A stretch of DNA of 64,000 bases, from contig JAHLEZ010000037.1 in NCBI GenBank assembly GCA_020726505.1, positions 372,001 to 436,000 of the forward strand, read 5' to 3'. The stretch is from Leptodontidium sp. MPI-SDFR-AT-0119 (Eukaryota; Ascomycota; Leotiomycetes; Helotiales; Leptodontidiaceae). The translations under genes and the position numbers were made by a program. Each line of letters begins with the position of its first letter. Within the stretch, counting starts at the first letter, position 1. Positions 22,922 to 33,058 of the stretch are shown piece by piece. The notes under the pieces were generated by a model, which was not told the DNA's origin, searched no databases, and worked only from the letters and a program-made list of their open reading frames with translations.

Positions 22922-23692
22922 ATTGAGCAGAGCATTGGACTTTTGGGACGTAGAGAGGTTGATCTCGAAGACACGTTCTCACGTGCAAACTCGGAGGGCG
23001 GAAGTACGAGGAACAGCAGTGATGGCACATCATTGCCATCTTCATTCCAGGAGGAGAAGTTGGACAACGATGATGTCAGTTTACAGCAACGACGCTCTAT
23101 CCAGACGTGGCAATACCGCATTATCTATGTCGTATTGGCGCTATTAATCCTTCTCTTTGGAATCGGTTCGATCATCACTACAGTGGTTTCAGCCAAGGCA
23201 TCATCATCCTCATCAACCACAGAAAAGGGCCAGGCCGTCAACATGGGCTCCTGCGGCCTCACCGTCCAAGAAGCCCGCACCCACGGTTGCGTCTTTGACC
23301 TCATGATGTCTGGATGGCTCCACCCAGCCTGCTACGATGCTGAACTCTCGGACGCCTTTCTGCGCGCTGGGAACTTCACCTTCTACGCGGAACGCGAGGC
23401 CATGAATCTCGTGTCCGAAGCCGAGGCTCGCCGGGGGGAGTATGAGTTCTTGTATACGGACGGCACATACCATTACCAGCATTGCGCGTATATCTTCGCC
23501 AAGCAAGTGCGGGCCCATAAGAGGGCGCCGCTGGTGCTGGATAACAAGTCGCGGTCGAGGGAGCACGTGGAGCATTGTTGGACGTTGTTGGGACGTCCGA
23601 ATGTCACGAGGTTGGGAATGGAGACGGGAACGAAGATTCAGGGATCGCCGTTTAAATTGCAATGTATCAGTGGGGAGGTGGACTTACCGTGA
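22922..23692 (+). CDS. Second HxxHC membrane-protein family, single-exon copy (start unclear)
   Basis: An open frame follows TAG 22919-22921 and ends at TGA 23690-23692, about 256 codons. One membrane helix (IIYVVLALLILLFGIGSIITTVV) follows an acidic, Ser-rich N-terminus. Then come GSCG, EARTHGCVFDLMMSGWLHPAC, a FTFY segment, HYQHC and HVEHC. The paired HxxHC motifs and one-helix layout resemble UstYa proteins, but the CG..EA...GC.FD block does not belong to the usual DUF3328 pattern, so I treat it as a divergent sister family. No ATG lies before the membrane helix in this frame: either a short upstream exon supplies it (the frame begins right after a TAG that could be an acceptor) or the start has been lost. 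Related genes are at 9347 (broken) and 25287 (intact, spliced). Confidence 0.72.
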   Translation: MEQSIGLLGRREVDLEDTFSRANSEGGSTRNSSDGTSLPSSFQEEKLDNDDVSLQQRRSIQTWQYRIIYVVLALLILLFGIGSIITTVVSAKASSSSSTTEKGQAVNMGSCGLTVQEARTHGCVFDLMMSGWLHPACYDAELSDAFLRAGNFTFYAEREAMNLVSEAEARRGEYEFLYTDGTYHYQHCAYIFAKQVRAHKRAPLVLDNKSRSREHVEHCWTLLGRPNVTRLGMETGTKIQGSPFKLQCISGEVDLP

Positions 23693-24131
23693 CGAGAGTG
23701 GAATCATGATTTGAAAAAGTGAAAGGGGATTAAGAAATTAGGGAATTGGCTATGTGCTCGTGGCAGCTGCACATATTTCTGTATGAATAAATATTTGAGG
23801 ATAGTCCCTCGAGTAGAGTATAACCATGAAATAACTGCCGGAGAAAGATTGTATAGTCCTGCTTGGTATCAGGGCTACCAATTCAGTAGTCAAGTAAAAT
23901 GTCTTGACAAGAATGGATAGGAGAGTGGCAGGCATCTCCAAGCCTGCCATTCAAGAGTAGGTTGAGTTTGTATTCGAAGATTTAAGCGAGATGATCAATT
24001 ACTGCTCTGTGCTGTACACAGTCACACGTTCCGGTCTATTCTTCCCTGATTTTAATCATGGACAAAGGTCTCTCCGCAACACCTCTCGCAAAGAATCTGG
24101 TCATTTCCTCGCCTCCACCTTAGCTGTTTAC
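23693..24131. other. Convergent intergenic region
   Basis: No gene or repeat recognised between the 3' ends of the two flanking genes. Confidence 0.5.
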
Positions 24132-24920
24132 TCAATCCCATATCATATCTACGCGCGAATTCTTGAACTCCTGGATCCGATCCCAATTCCGACACGTATG
24201 CACCACATCCGACTGCACGAAGCTCCTTCCATGCGCCTCGTACCATATAACCGGTATGGGCGTGAGGTCCGCATGGCACATTAGCTGCTGCCGCAAGTGA
24301 TCCAGGCAGTGGTCGCGGTGCGCCCGCTCCGGAAACCCGTGCTTCGTCTGCTTGTTGTAGTAGTGCTCCCGGTCCAGCGCTCTCCGTAGCTCGTCTACGC
24401 AGTGCAGCGCATGGTAGACGTCGAGGCCGATCAGGAAGCCCAGCCCCGGGTGGTTATATAGACCATGGGGTCGCCCGAATGCCATCTCGGCTTCTTCCTC
24501 GGTGACGTTCAGGTAGCGGCCTCGTAGCAGCTCTTGCCAGGCGGTGTCAATCTCGTCGGTGGGAGGACCGACGTAGTTTGGCTCCTTAGGATTGTGGATG
24601 GCGTAGCCGATGTTGTTAGAATTCCAACGTGGTCCTCCGTAAAACATCTTTGGCTCTTCTTGCATGTAGGGTTTGAAAATGTCGAATTCGGTGGAGAATC
24701 CAGTCGCGAATGTCCCAGACGCATGAGCAGGATGATGATCAGAGTGCGATCGGGCATGCACGACAGCCTGTAAGCCAGTTGAGAGTGCAAATATACCAAC
24801 AAATACCCATCCTAAAGATAAAAAGATGGTAGTTTGGACCCCGAGGCGCGGTTGTGGACTCGCAGTCCCATCTTCGCTTCGGCGCAATCCTCTGTAGGTC
24901 GGGCTGCTCGAGAACTTCAT
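24132..24920 (-). CDS. UstYa-family (DUF3328) protein, single exon
   Basis: 262 aa without introns. One membrane helix at residues about 32-52. The order is GFSTEFDIFKPYM, YVGPP, IDTAWQELL, HALHC, then HRDHC followed by LDHLRQQLMCHADLTP and HTCRNW. All hallmark motifs of the family are in place, including both HxxHC pairs. It lacks every intron found in the other four UstYa genes here, so it came by a different route (another subfamily, transfer, or intron loss). It is divergent from the 25287 gene with 366 bp between ATGs, and a shared promoter-like element lies in between. Confidence 0.92.
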   Translation of the reverse strand: MKFSSSPTYRGLRRSEDGTASPQPRLGVQTTIFLSLGWVFVGIFALSTGLQAVVHARSHSDHHPAHASGTFATGFSTEFDIFKPYMQEEPKMFYGGPRWNSNNIGYAIHNPKEPNYVGPPTDEIDTAWQELLRGRYLNVTEEEAEMAFGRPHGLYNHPGLGFLIGLDVYHALHCVDELRRALDREHYYNKQTKHGFPERAHRDHCLDHLRQQLMCHADLTPIPVIWYEAHGRSFVQSDVVHTCRNWDRIQEFKNSRVDMIWD

Positions 24921-25286
24921 CGTTGCTTGATGATGTTCTAAGCTTTCAAGATGCTAGATTTCAGACCAAGTTGCAGTTTGAGTCTCTCCCAGGAGTCCAG
25001 AAACAATGCCCGATATTATCGTTGCTGCCCCTCCAAACCTTTGAGGGGGCAACTTCAGTCCCACGGAATTAACAGGCAATGACAGCCAGTACGATGGGGT
25101 CGTCAGGAATATTTGAAGGGGCAAAACTGTACCACCCAAGAGTTACTTCATCCCGGGACACTTCTTCGCTTCCAAGAGCTCCGTCCAAAGGGTCACTCGA
25201 GTGGTAGGAGCTGCACTGCTTTGGTTTCTTCATCTCAGCCCTTGATTCACCATACATTTTTCATTACATCCCTTAAAATAGCCTCG
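24921..25286. promoter_or_regulatory. Bidirectional promoter between UstYa and second-family gene
   Basis: 366 bp between divergent ATGs. At 25023-25055 two GGGGCA cores lie back to back (GCTGCCCC and, further right, GAGGGGGCAAC), and a third TTTGAAGGGGCAAA lies at 25111-25124. Confidence 0.5.
25039..25062 (+). promoter_or_regulatory. Shared cluster promoter element, copy 9 (partial)
   Basis: Reads CTTTGAGGGGGCA, then ACTTCAGTCCC. The left half fits; the right half is shortened. It lies about 225 bp upstream of ATG 25287. Confidence 0.35.
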
Positions 25287-26059
25287 ATGGATTCCGAAGA
25301 AGAATTCAAAAGACTCCGTTTGGACAATGACGATGAGAGCAGCGCTTCTACACTATTTCTCCCTCGCCAATACCAATCGCAGCCGGAACGACACTGGAAA
25401 CACGCTCGGCATATATATATAGGGCTTTTTGCCATGGCGGTTTTGGCATGGACATCAGGATTAGTGTGGTTCTGGCATTACAAGGAGAAATCACCCTATG
25501 CCCTAACACTTCGAGGTCACTGCGGCTATTCCGTCGCTGAAGCCAAAGCCAACGATTGTATCTACGATATCATGTTGTCGTCCTGGGTCTCCAAGCCTTG
25601 CTACAACAAGGAACTTTCGGACATATATCTCGCAGCCAACAATTTTACGTATTATGAGCACAGCAATGCTCTCGTTGAGATTCCCGAGGAAGAGGTTCGC
25701 AAGGGCGAATTTACCCGGATCTTTACTCATTTCAACTACCACACCCAGCACTGCATGTAAGTAAACTAGATTGAATCTCCTTTTACAACTTCTCCTTCAA
25801 TTCCTGATCTCCAACTCGGATGTCGACGGCCCTACCCTATGCTAAGGTGTCTCGCAGTTACCTCTGGAACCTGCAAATACTAGCTGCAAAGATGCGACGT
25901 CCCGTCCTGGACTCGATCTCAAGGAACCAGAGACATATCGAGCATTGCTTCCACCTCATCACCGCCGTTACGGGTCCCAATTACACGACGTGGAATCAGC
26001 CAATAACCGGGACTCCAATTCACGTTAGGCCAATGGATTTGAAGTGCTGGGAGGGATAG
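25287..26059 (+). CDS. Second HxxHC membrane-protein family, intact spliced copy
   Basis: Exons 25287-25756 and 25858-26059, intron 101 nt, phase 2, 223 aa. A membrane helix (IYIGLFAMAVLAWTSGLVWFW, residues about 49-69) is followed by GHCGYSVAEAKANDC, a DIMLSSW segment, KPCY, NNFTYYEH, HTQHC just before the splice site, then HIEHC and a C-terminal CWEG. The splice junction falls immediately after the first HxxHC, as in the broken copy at 9347. The layout (one helix, lumenal domain with two HxxHC) suggests a UstYa-like metal-binding enzyme, but no member is known to me with a proven function. Confidence 0.82.
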
Positions 26060-27408
26060 GTTCATTTGTAAGGCGTTAGGAAGGAAGGGAGGAAAGAAGG
26101 AATGAAGAGAAGAGTAAGAAGTTTCTCTGGGAAGAGCAACTGCAGGGTTATTCGACGGATCAACAGTTACTTTCACCATCATGAGCATTCATTTATATCT
26201 AATTCATGTTTGTATGAAACATTTCTAGCGGTTCAAAATGCCCTTCATCTAGAGATTGGCGTAATGATGTGCTGAAGAATCTGCCTGCAAATGTGATGGA
26301 AAATTTACAAAGTGTTGCTAGCACCCCCCGGTGGACCGTTACGATGTTTATGGACAGCCTGTGTGTAGTTTCTCAGTCAAGCCGGAATGCTGTCGTTCCT
26401 GTCAAATTTTCCTCACTCAACACAGTACTTGAGAACCTCGATTTGTTGACTTAGGGTAGCAGCATTCCCGATGGGAAGATCCAGTCCGTGTCTGTACAGT
26501 CTGAAGAAATTTCAGAGCTGGCGAAATCGATATCTGTATGGGGGCTTTCGCTCCTGGGGCGTTCTGCTGGCATGAAAGTATCGTGAGCTCTGCGGTCTGA
26601 GGTCAAATGATCTCTTTGTTGTTCAATTCTCGACTGCGAATTTGGCGACGTTTTTTCTTGTGGGACTTCCTCTAGTTTTGGTTCAAGTAACACCTGGTGC
26701 GCTCTCCGTTGTGATAGAAGGCCGTCCATCATGTTTAACTGTGCTAAGAAAAGGTGCATGTAGCAATCACATTCGTCCTACTGAATGATTTCTCCAGTTA
26801 CCGGATCGGTGTTGATGACGATGTAGTCGTCGTCGTCGTTGTCGCAGAGGATGTCTTCTATTTGTACCGATTCCATCATCATCTCCATATTTGTGGAAGT
26901 TTGGTTATTAATCGAGTCTAGTTTTGATTAGGCTGTAAATAACGAGAGCCCTGCAAGAGAGATTAGAAAGGTGGGTTTGATAGAGTGTGTTTCGAGATGT
27001 CCGCACTCAATGATCTGGGGCTTATTTAGGGCTTGCCAGCTGGAGGACTGAGCTGAGGCGATTCCAATCATATTTCGAAAGGCTTGAAGTGCTGGTAACT
27101 TGACGAGGCGCCGTGGGGATATACGTGATTCGCGATGTAAGAGACTCACAGAGGACAAAATTTCAAACAGTATTGCTACGTCATTTCGTATGGGAAAGAA
27201 GTAAACAAAGCTAGTTCAAACCCTGGTCTGCCATATAAATTCCCCAAACACGTCAATCGCCAATCCACACAATACGCCAGAACAAAACTGGGACGCAAGA
27301 AGCAAACTTACTTACCACGGCCAGAATATCTGAAAGCTTTGAGAGAATAAACATACAAGTGAAAAGTCAACATAAACAGTGTATGGCACGGGAGAGCCGA
27401 AATCCGAA
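26060..27408. other. Intergenic region at the right border of the cluster
   Basis: No supported gene. A 35-codon ATG-started acidic ORF lies on the minus strand near 26783-26890, too short to call. Confidence 0.45.
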
Positions 27409-29732
27409 TCAAGCGCAACTCTCCTGTACTTCGACAGCATCCGCGAAGTCTCCATCGTCATCGGCGTCCTGGTCCTTGCTGCATAGCATCGCTGTTCCTT
27501 GCTTCTCAATTTGGATCCTTGAAATGATGCGCTTGAACGCTTCGAGTACTTCGTCTGCATCACTTCGGAGGTGAATATACTCCATTGTCGTATACCCTTT
27601 GTGGTCAACGTGGTCTACGTCGATCTTGCCGACTCCCGTTTCTGCCAAGTCCAAAAATATTTGCATAGTGTAAACATCCGAATTCTCCGCCAAGATATGC
27701 AGAACTGTCTTGCCTGAGAAGTATATCAGGTCCACCCTCATTCGAAGGCCCAAGAGAAATGGCAGAACAGCATGTGCATTGAACTGTCCAGCGTCGGATA
27801 GAGTCGTGCAGCTAATGCGGTCTTGAGGAATGAAAGCAGCTCCGCGTTCATGCAATAGTTCGACAACTTCCAAATGATTTCCCAGGACCGCATGCCTCAG
27901 AGGAGTCTCGCCCAAAGAGATTTGAGCCTCCATATCCGCCCCGGAATTCAACAGCAGCTCGGCCACGGCCACGAACCCGTGCACACATACATTGTGTAGA
28001 ACGGTATTCTGGTACTAGTCTTTATGGCCAATTGCTGCACCACCTGCTAGAAGCGCGCGAGCTGTTGGGAGGGAGTTTAGTGTCGCCGCAATTTGTAGAG
28101 GCGTCTTCTCCGTGAAGTCTGCCAAGTTTACCTGGGCGTTATGACTAAGAAGAGTCTTGATGTCGCTAACATTGAGTCTATATGCTGCTAGATGTAGGGG
28201 AGTCCGGCTAAGAGAGTCAGTCTCGTCAATTTCCATCTGAAGCGGAGGGAGTAGATCTTCCAGAGACTCAGAGGTAAGCCCAAGGACAGACTTATGAAGC
28301 CTGTTGAAAGACGAAACTTCCAGGCAGGTCGCACCAGTGACTTGGGACAGTGCTTCAGCATGACACCCAGATGATGTCTGAAAAATGTGGTCGCGAAATA
28401 TATCCGCAGAGGTTATTGTGTATTCCAAGGTTGAGTATGAGCCCCAGAAACTCAGCACGTCATGTCTTCCGGATATGGCTTCCAACGGGTTTACCTGACT
28501 CGCTCCTACCGACAATAAGAACTGGCATATCTCCGACTGACCGTAGAAGGCAGCGAGGGAGAGCACCGACAGTCCATACGGAGCGACGATGTCATCCACT
28601 GACGCTCGGCGTTGCAAGAAAAGTGCCTTAAGGTGCCCTAGGTTGCCCTGTCGAATGGCGATGAATGACTCGTTGTCTGGTGGGAGGACTCGTTGAACTG
28701 TGAACGAATAAGAGATGCTAGACCAGGACTGATATCTTATCTTGAAAGATACCAGGTTATCCCACCAAAGTCCGTAATATCGTAGTGACATTGATGAAGG
28801 AAGCTTTGAAAAGACAGTCCGCACAATGACATTCGTAGTCCTCTCGTGATATCGATCGACCAATTGACTCGTAGAGAACAATACCGAAGAGATAACTTGA
28901 GAGGCTAACTGAATATAAAGGTCCGTGGTGACAGTCAAACTGACTTTGAATAGACTTCCCCGGAATTGGATTATGTTGTGGCCGTGATGCCAGACAATCA
29001 TAGTGAAGCTCGGGATTAGCGAGTATTATGGACCTACTGCGCAAAGGCATTTGTGCACAAATTCCACTTGCCGAATTACCAGTCTGTAAGCAAATAAGCT
29101 AATGCAGATATAAATGGGCAAGAATTTCAATGCGTACCTCACGGCCCGTTATTTTCAGAGCTTGCGAAGGCGGGACCGGCTCTCTTGTAACCCCTGTATT
29201 GATTCTCCCAGCTGTTCAACAGAAGTGAGGAGCTTGTAGTGACCAGTACTATCATATCGTTAGTCGGAATTAGGGTAAACGCGTCGCTTGATATATAGCG
29301 ACGAGAAACTTACAGGCTCAGCGAAAGCACTTCGAGCTGAATAGCAGAAATATCGTGCTTCAAGCTGGCTTGAACCTTTTTCACCTTGCTCTTCTTCCTC
29401 ACCCAACCCATACGATTGGCAGCCGACAAGGGCTTTCCCTCATATTCCGTCCATTTTACCAACGATGTCAGCAAGAGTTGGTCAAGTTGCCCCACACGCA
29501 TGAGGCAGGCCGATATTGCCTGTTGAAGCCGCTGGTTGCTGCCTCTACATGCAACCGACGAGCTCGATAATAAACCCTCGAGAGCTTTTCGAATATTCGA
29601 TAACTCAATGGACAGCTCGTTCACATCTTTGGGAGCGTCCACCCACAGCCTGATCCTTGATAAGAGTCCCCCGACGCGGTCCCTAGCTTGGCAAACAGCG
29701 ATCACACTTGCCGCGATGCTTAGTGGCTCCAT
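27409..29732 (-). pseudogene. STAND-type N-terminal domain plus ankyrin repeats, broken
   Basis: Minus strand. The first exon 29732-29314 starts MEPLSIAASVIAVCQA, the usual beginning of the Helo-like/fungal STAND N-terminal domain, and ends at a GTAAGT donor. The following coding-like pieces include a block found in NACHT-less ankyrin proteins (LWWDNLVSFK, then IAIRQGNLGHLKALFL) and at least six ankyrin repeats (TPLHLAAYR, TPLQIAATL, TVLHN, TPLRHAV, TVLHILAE). An in-frame TAG at 28015-28017 cuts one repeat in two; reading continues in the same frame to 27409. The frame also changes near 29000. A simple intron explains neither. Relatives act in fungal allorecognition or cell death; this copy is probably inactive or makes a shortened protein. 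Confidence 0.68.
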
Positions 29733-31165
29733 ATGAGTATTCTAGCCCCCTCCTCATTGCACGAGAATCCGGATCATATGCCAGGCTCGGTGCCTAGTTA
29801 CCATCCAAGAGGTTGAGGTGCATCCATGAAGTCATGCACATGCCAAGAACTAAAGTGAGGCTGCAGTCGACCGGTGAGGGAAGAAGAAGTGGGGTAGAAG
29901 GTCGGATGTGGTTGGACATGTCTTCAATCGTGGGTGGCTGAAACTAAACTTTTGGACAGCGTCAAGGTCCAACCAGAACTTTTGAAACCTCCACAGAGTA
30001 CGGTAGTCGCCGGTAGTTGAGCATCCTATCAATAGAAGCAAAGTGCTGACCAGGGGATGAGAACCAAGCTGCGAGATTCAGGTGAGGCGTCTTATCAACG
30101 CCATCCCGAGCTTTCTCGTCTCTTCTTCAGACCAAGCCAAAGACTCATCGAGAGGCCCAACCATGTTCTGGCCCTTGAAGTGCAACTCCAGTGATTTCAG
30201 GTTCTCTAAACAACTTTGATGGCTTGCCCTTCGCCGACTTAGAGCGCGAAGAAGCTCGTAAGTGTCTACCCTACAATTCGAGGATAGAGAACGTCATAAC
30301 GCTCGACGTGGCCTGTAGCTCTCATCCAGATTTCTTATTGCCAGTTCCTCCAGAATTCCCTTAACAGCTTTTAAGTGGCGCGGAATACTTACTGCTCCTC
30401 TACTTCCATAGTTTAATTAGCTTGGAATGGGCTGCCCGGATGCGTTTCAAGCCCGAGGAAGATTCAGAGGATAAATTAAAAGTACACTAGTCGTCGTCTC
30501 GGCCATACACCGGCCCATTACACTAGACGAGCTACCTTCTTTGGTCGACATGCCACCGCGAAATTCTAGTGGTTACAAGGCTCTCGCAGAGATCATAGGA
30601 CATTGTAACCCTTTTCTCACACTTCGAGATCGCACTATTTTTTTTATTTATCCATCAGTCCGCTAAGGACTTCTTGATCAACAAGGCTCTCAATATTGTC
30701 TTTCCTTCTGGGATGGCCGATATTCACTACGCTATATTCTCGCGTACGGTACTACGGCGTGATGCCTATAGCCTAATAGCTCCCGGAATTTCTATCGAAC
30801 AGGTCAAGCAGCCCAATCCTGATCCTCTCGCCGCGGGTATTAGATTCATATATTTGGAATCAATTGAATTCAAAGTACCCGTGGTTCGTCTCGTCACGGG
30901 TGCGTCTAGAGATGCCCTCCTAAGTATCGGATCCGCAGCCGGAGCAGCCTGCCCCCACCCCTCAAATATGAGCATGGATTACGAGTAGGGCTTTAGCCCG
31001 AAAATGGGTTTGAGTGTGGGTCTCGGTTAGTGCCCTAAATTTACCGAGGCTTCCTTTGAACTTCTACAAGATTCAATTCTTGTTCTGGGTGCCGATTTTC
31101 TTATTGCGCTTTTCTCGTCAACGACCATTGCCACGATTGGTCCTTCTGCTAAAAGAGCCAATACA
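29733..31165. other. Intergenic region, nothing recognised
   Basis: No gene with recognisable features. The ORF at 30674-30988 has no family marks. Confidence 0.45.
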
Positions 31166-33058
31166 ATGACTCAGCCCCCGACTGACGCAGGCAGTCCACT
31201 GTACGAGCCTCTTCCAAGTCCTAGATCGATACGGCTTCTTGCAATATTGCCAGGAGTTGACGACCCAATAAGATGCGAACTCAGTGTTGTCGATCTCGAA
31301 ACAGCGCCACCATATGAAGCGCTGTCATACGTCTGGGGAATTCCTGGCCCAACGCTAGACATTTTGTGCAATGGCAAAGCTATCCCAGTTGGCCCAAACC
31401 TTTATAGCGCTCTCCGGCACTTGAGGGGGGGTATGGGTTCATACGCGCTCGAGTATGACGCTGCGGGAATACCCCATATCTATATCCAGGCTAGCACTCG
31501 AATCATTTGGATAGATGCTATTTGCATCAACCAAGCCGATTCAGACGAACGTTCTAAGCAGGTCCTATTCATGAATGCGATATATCGAAAAGCGCAGCAT
31601 GTGACAGTTTGGCTTGGCGAACATGAGGGAAGTGCATTGACAGCCATGAACATCCTTCGTAAAGCCGCTGGCTACAGTCGACTAGAGGCTGCTCGCAACG
31701 TACCGAGATGGCATGAGGAGAGACGCATAATACCAGCGGACAACGAAATTGCCGAAGAAGGATTCGAGGACACAGCAAAACAGCTGAGAGACCTTCCTCA
31801 TTCGGGTTCCCCCGATTGGGAGGCTGTCTTTTGGCTCTTGGGCAGGCCATGGTTTAGGCGAATGTGGATTCTGCAAGAGGCTGCGGTGCGCAGTGTCTTT
31901 GTGAGGATTGGCAAGTTATTCCTGAACTGGCATGACATCTCAGTGGGCGCAACCTTCCTTTTGAAGAAGAGATATTTCAGAACTGAAGAAGAGGTGGGGA
32001 AACTTTGCCGCGTTCGCCAAATCCACCTGAACGGGCTCCTTATTCAAATGCCTGGCAATACAGCTCTTTACTGGTTAATTCAAGCCACCGTCGATTTTGA
32101 GGCTACGGACCCGAGGGACAAAATCTACGCTCTCTTTGGTTTTCTATCTGAAGAGTGTCTGTCTTCTCCCTTGCTGCGACCAAATTATCGAAAGTCGGTA
32201 GTCGATGTTTATATTGGTGTTATTCGACATTTGATCCTGAACAATCCTCCAGAGCCTACCAACCCAATTCCTGGGAATCCGAACGCGGGCGCTTTGGGTT
32301 TCCTGTCGATGACTTCCGCACTGAAGGATGAGAACGAGAACGATTTCCCTTCCTGGCTTCCCCGATGGGACAAACCGGACAGATCCAACCGTAACTTCAC
32401 CACTACGTCACTAATTTTAAAACCGGGTGCGAGCAATGCTCTGCCACCTCAGCTTGCGGAGTCTGGTCCTTCTCGAAGTCTGATTCTGATGGGGTTAAGG
32501 ATCACAACTATTTTAGAGATCAATTCTATTGGCCCTATCTATCCTTCGACTCTTGCTAATACTATCACGGAGCTTCTTGACTCGATTACATCGAAGGCTC
32601 AAAGATATCCTGCGGGTGGTACCGTCAAAGAAGCCTTCACGTTATCACTCACTGGGGGGTCTTTAAAAGACAACAATAACGATTTTGCCAGCTTTGAGTC
32701 TTACCATGAAGCAGACCTTGATGATTATCTATCATACAGTCGCAATGGCTTATCACATAGCCCCGAATCCGCAGCAGGCAGCTTTGGGCAAAACGACCAT
32801 CCTTTTGCCCATGCAGTCCGAAATAAAGATCCGTTTATTATCACAGCTAATGGTCTAATTGGCCGTGGCATCGCCACAGTTCAACCTGGAGATGTCATCT
32901 GTGTTTTACTTGGAGGAAAGGTTCCGTATGTTATCCGAAGCGTTGAGGATCACTACCGGTTTGTTGGAGAATGCTATATTCCTGGCCTCATGAATGGAGA
33001 AGCGATTGATGACTGGAATGCAAATAAATTAAGTTCTGAATGGATTGAGTTGCGATGA
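31166..33058 (+). CDS. Heterokaryon-incompatibility (HET) domain protein
   Basis: Single exon, 630 aa. The HET domain covers roughly residues 15-240: YEALSYVWG, IWIDAICINQAD, YRKAQHVTVWLG, then PWFRRMWILQEAA, all in the standard order. Later DPRDKIYALFG and a C-terminal block (GRGIATVQPGDVICVLLGG, then FVGECYIPGLMNGEAI) are also typical. HET-domain proteins trigger cell death when incompatible hyphae fuse, usually with a partner allele. No second domain is attached. It lies between a broken STAND-ankyrin gene and another HET gene. The ATG at 31166 is the first in the frame and fits the usual N-terminal length. Confidence 0.93.
   Translation: MTQPPTDAGSPLYEPLPSPRSIRLLAILPGVDDPIRCELSVVDLETAPPYEALSYVWGIPGPTLDILCNGKAIPVGPNLYSALRHLRGGMGSYALEYDAAGIPHIYIQASTRIIWIDAICINQADSDERSKQVLFMNAIYRKAQHVTVWLGEHEGSALTAMNILRKAAGYSRLEAARNVPRWHEERRIIPADNEIAEEGFEDTAKQLRDLPHSGSPDWEAVFWLLGRPWFRRMWILQEAAVRSVFVRIGKLFLNWHDISVGATFLLKKRYFRTEEEVGKLCRVRQIHLNGLLIQMPGNTALYWLIQATVDFEATDPRDKIYALFGFLSEECLSSPLLRPNYRKSVVDVYIGVIRHLILNNPPEPTNPIPGNPNAGALGFLSMTSALKDENENDFPSWLPRWDKPDRSNRNFTTTSLILKPGASNALPPQLAESGPSRSLILMGLRITTILEINSIGPIYPSTLANTITELLDSITSKAQRYPAGGTVKEAFTLSLTGGSLKDNNNDFASFESYHEADLDDYLSYSRNGLSHSPESAAGSFGQNDHPFAHAVRNKDPFIITANGLIGRGIATVQPGDVICVLLGGKVPYVIRSVEDHYRFVGECYIPGLMNGEAIDDWNANKLSSEWIELR

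Noticed and set aside
26783..26890. 35-codon acidic ORF on the minus strand
   Set aside because: Too short and without neighbours that could be spliced to it convincingly.
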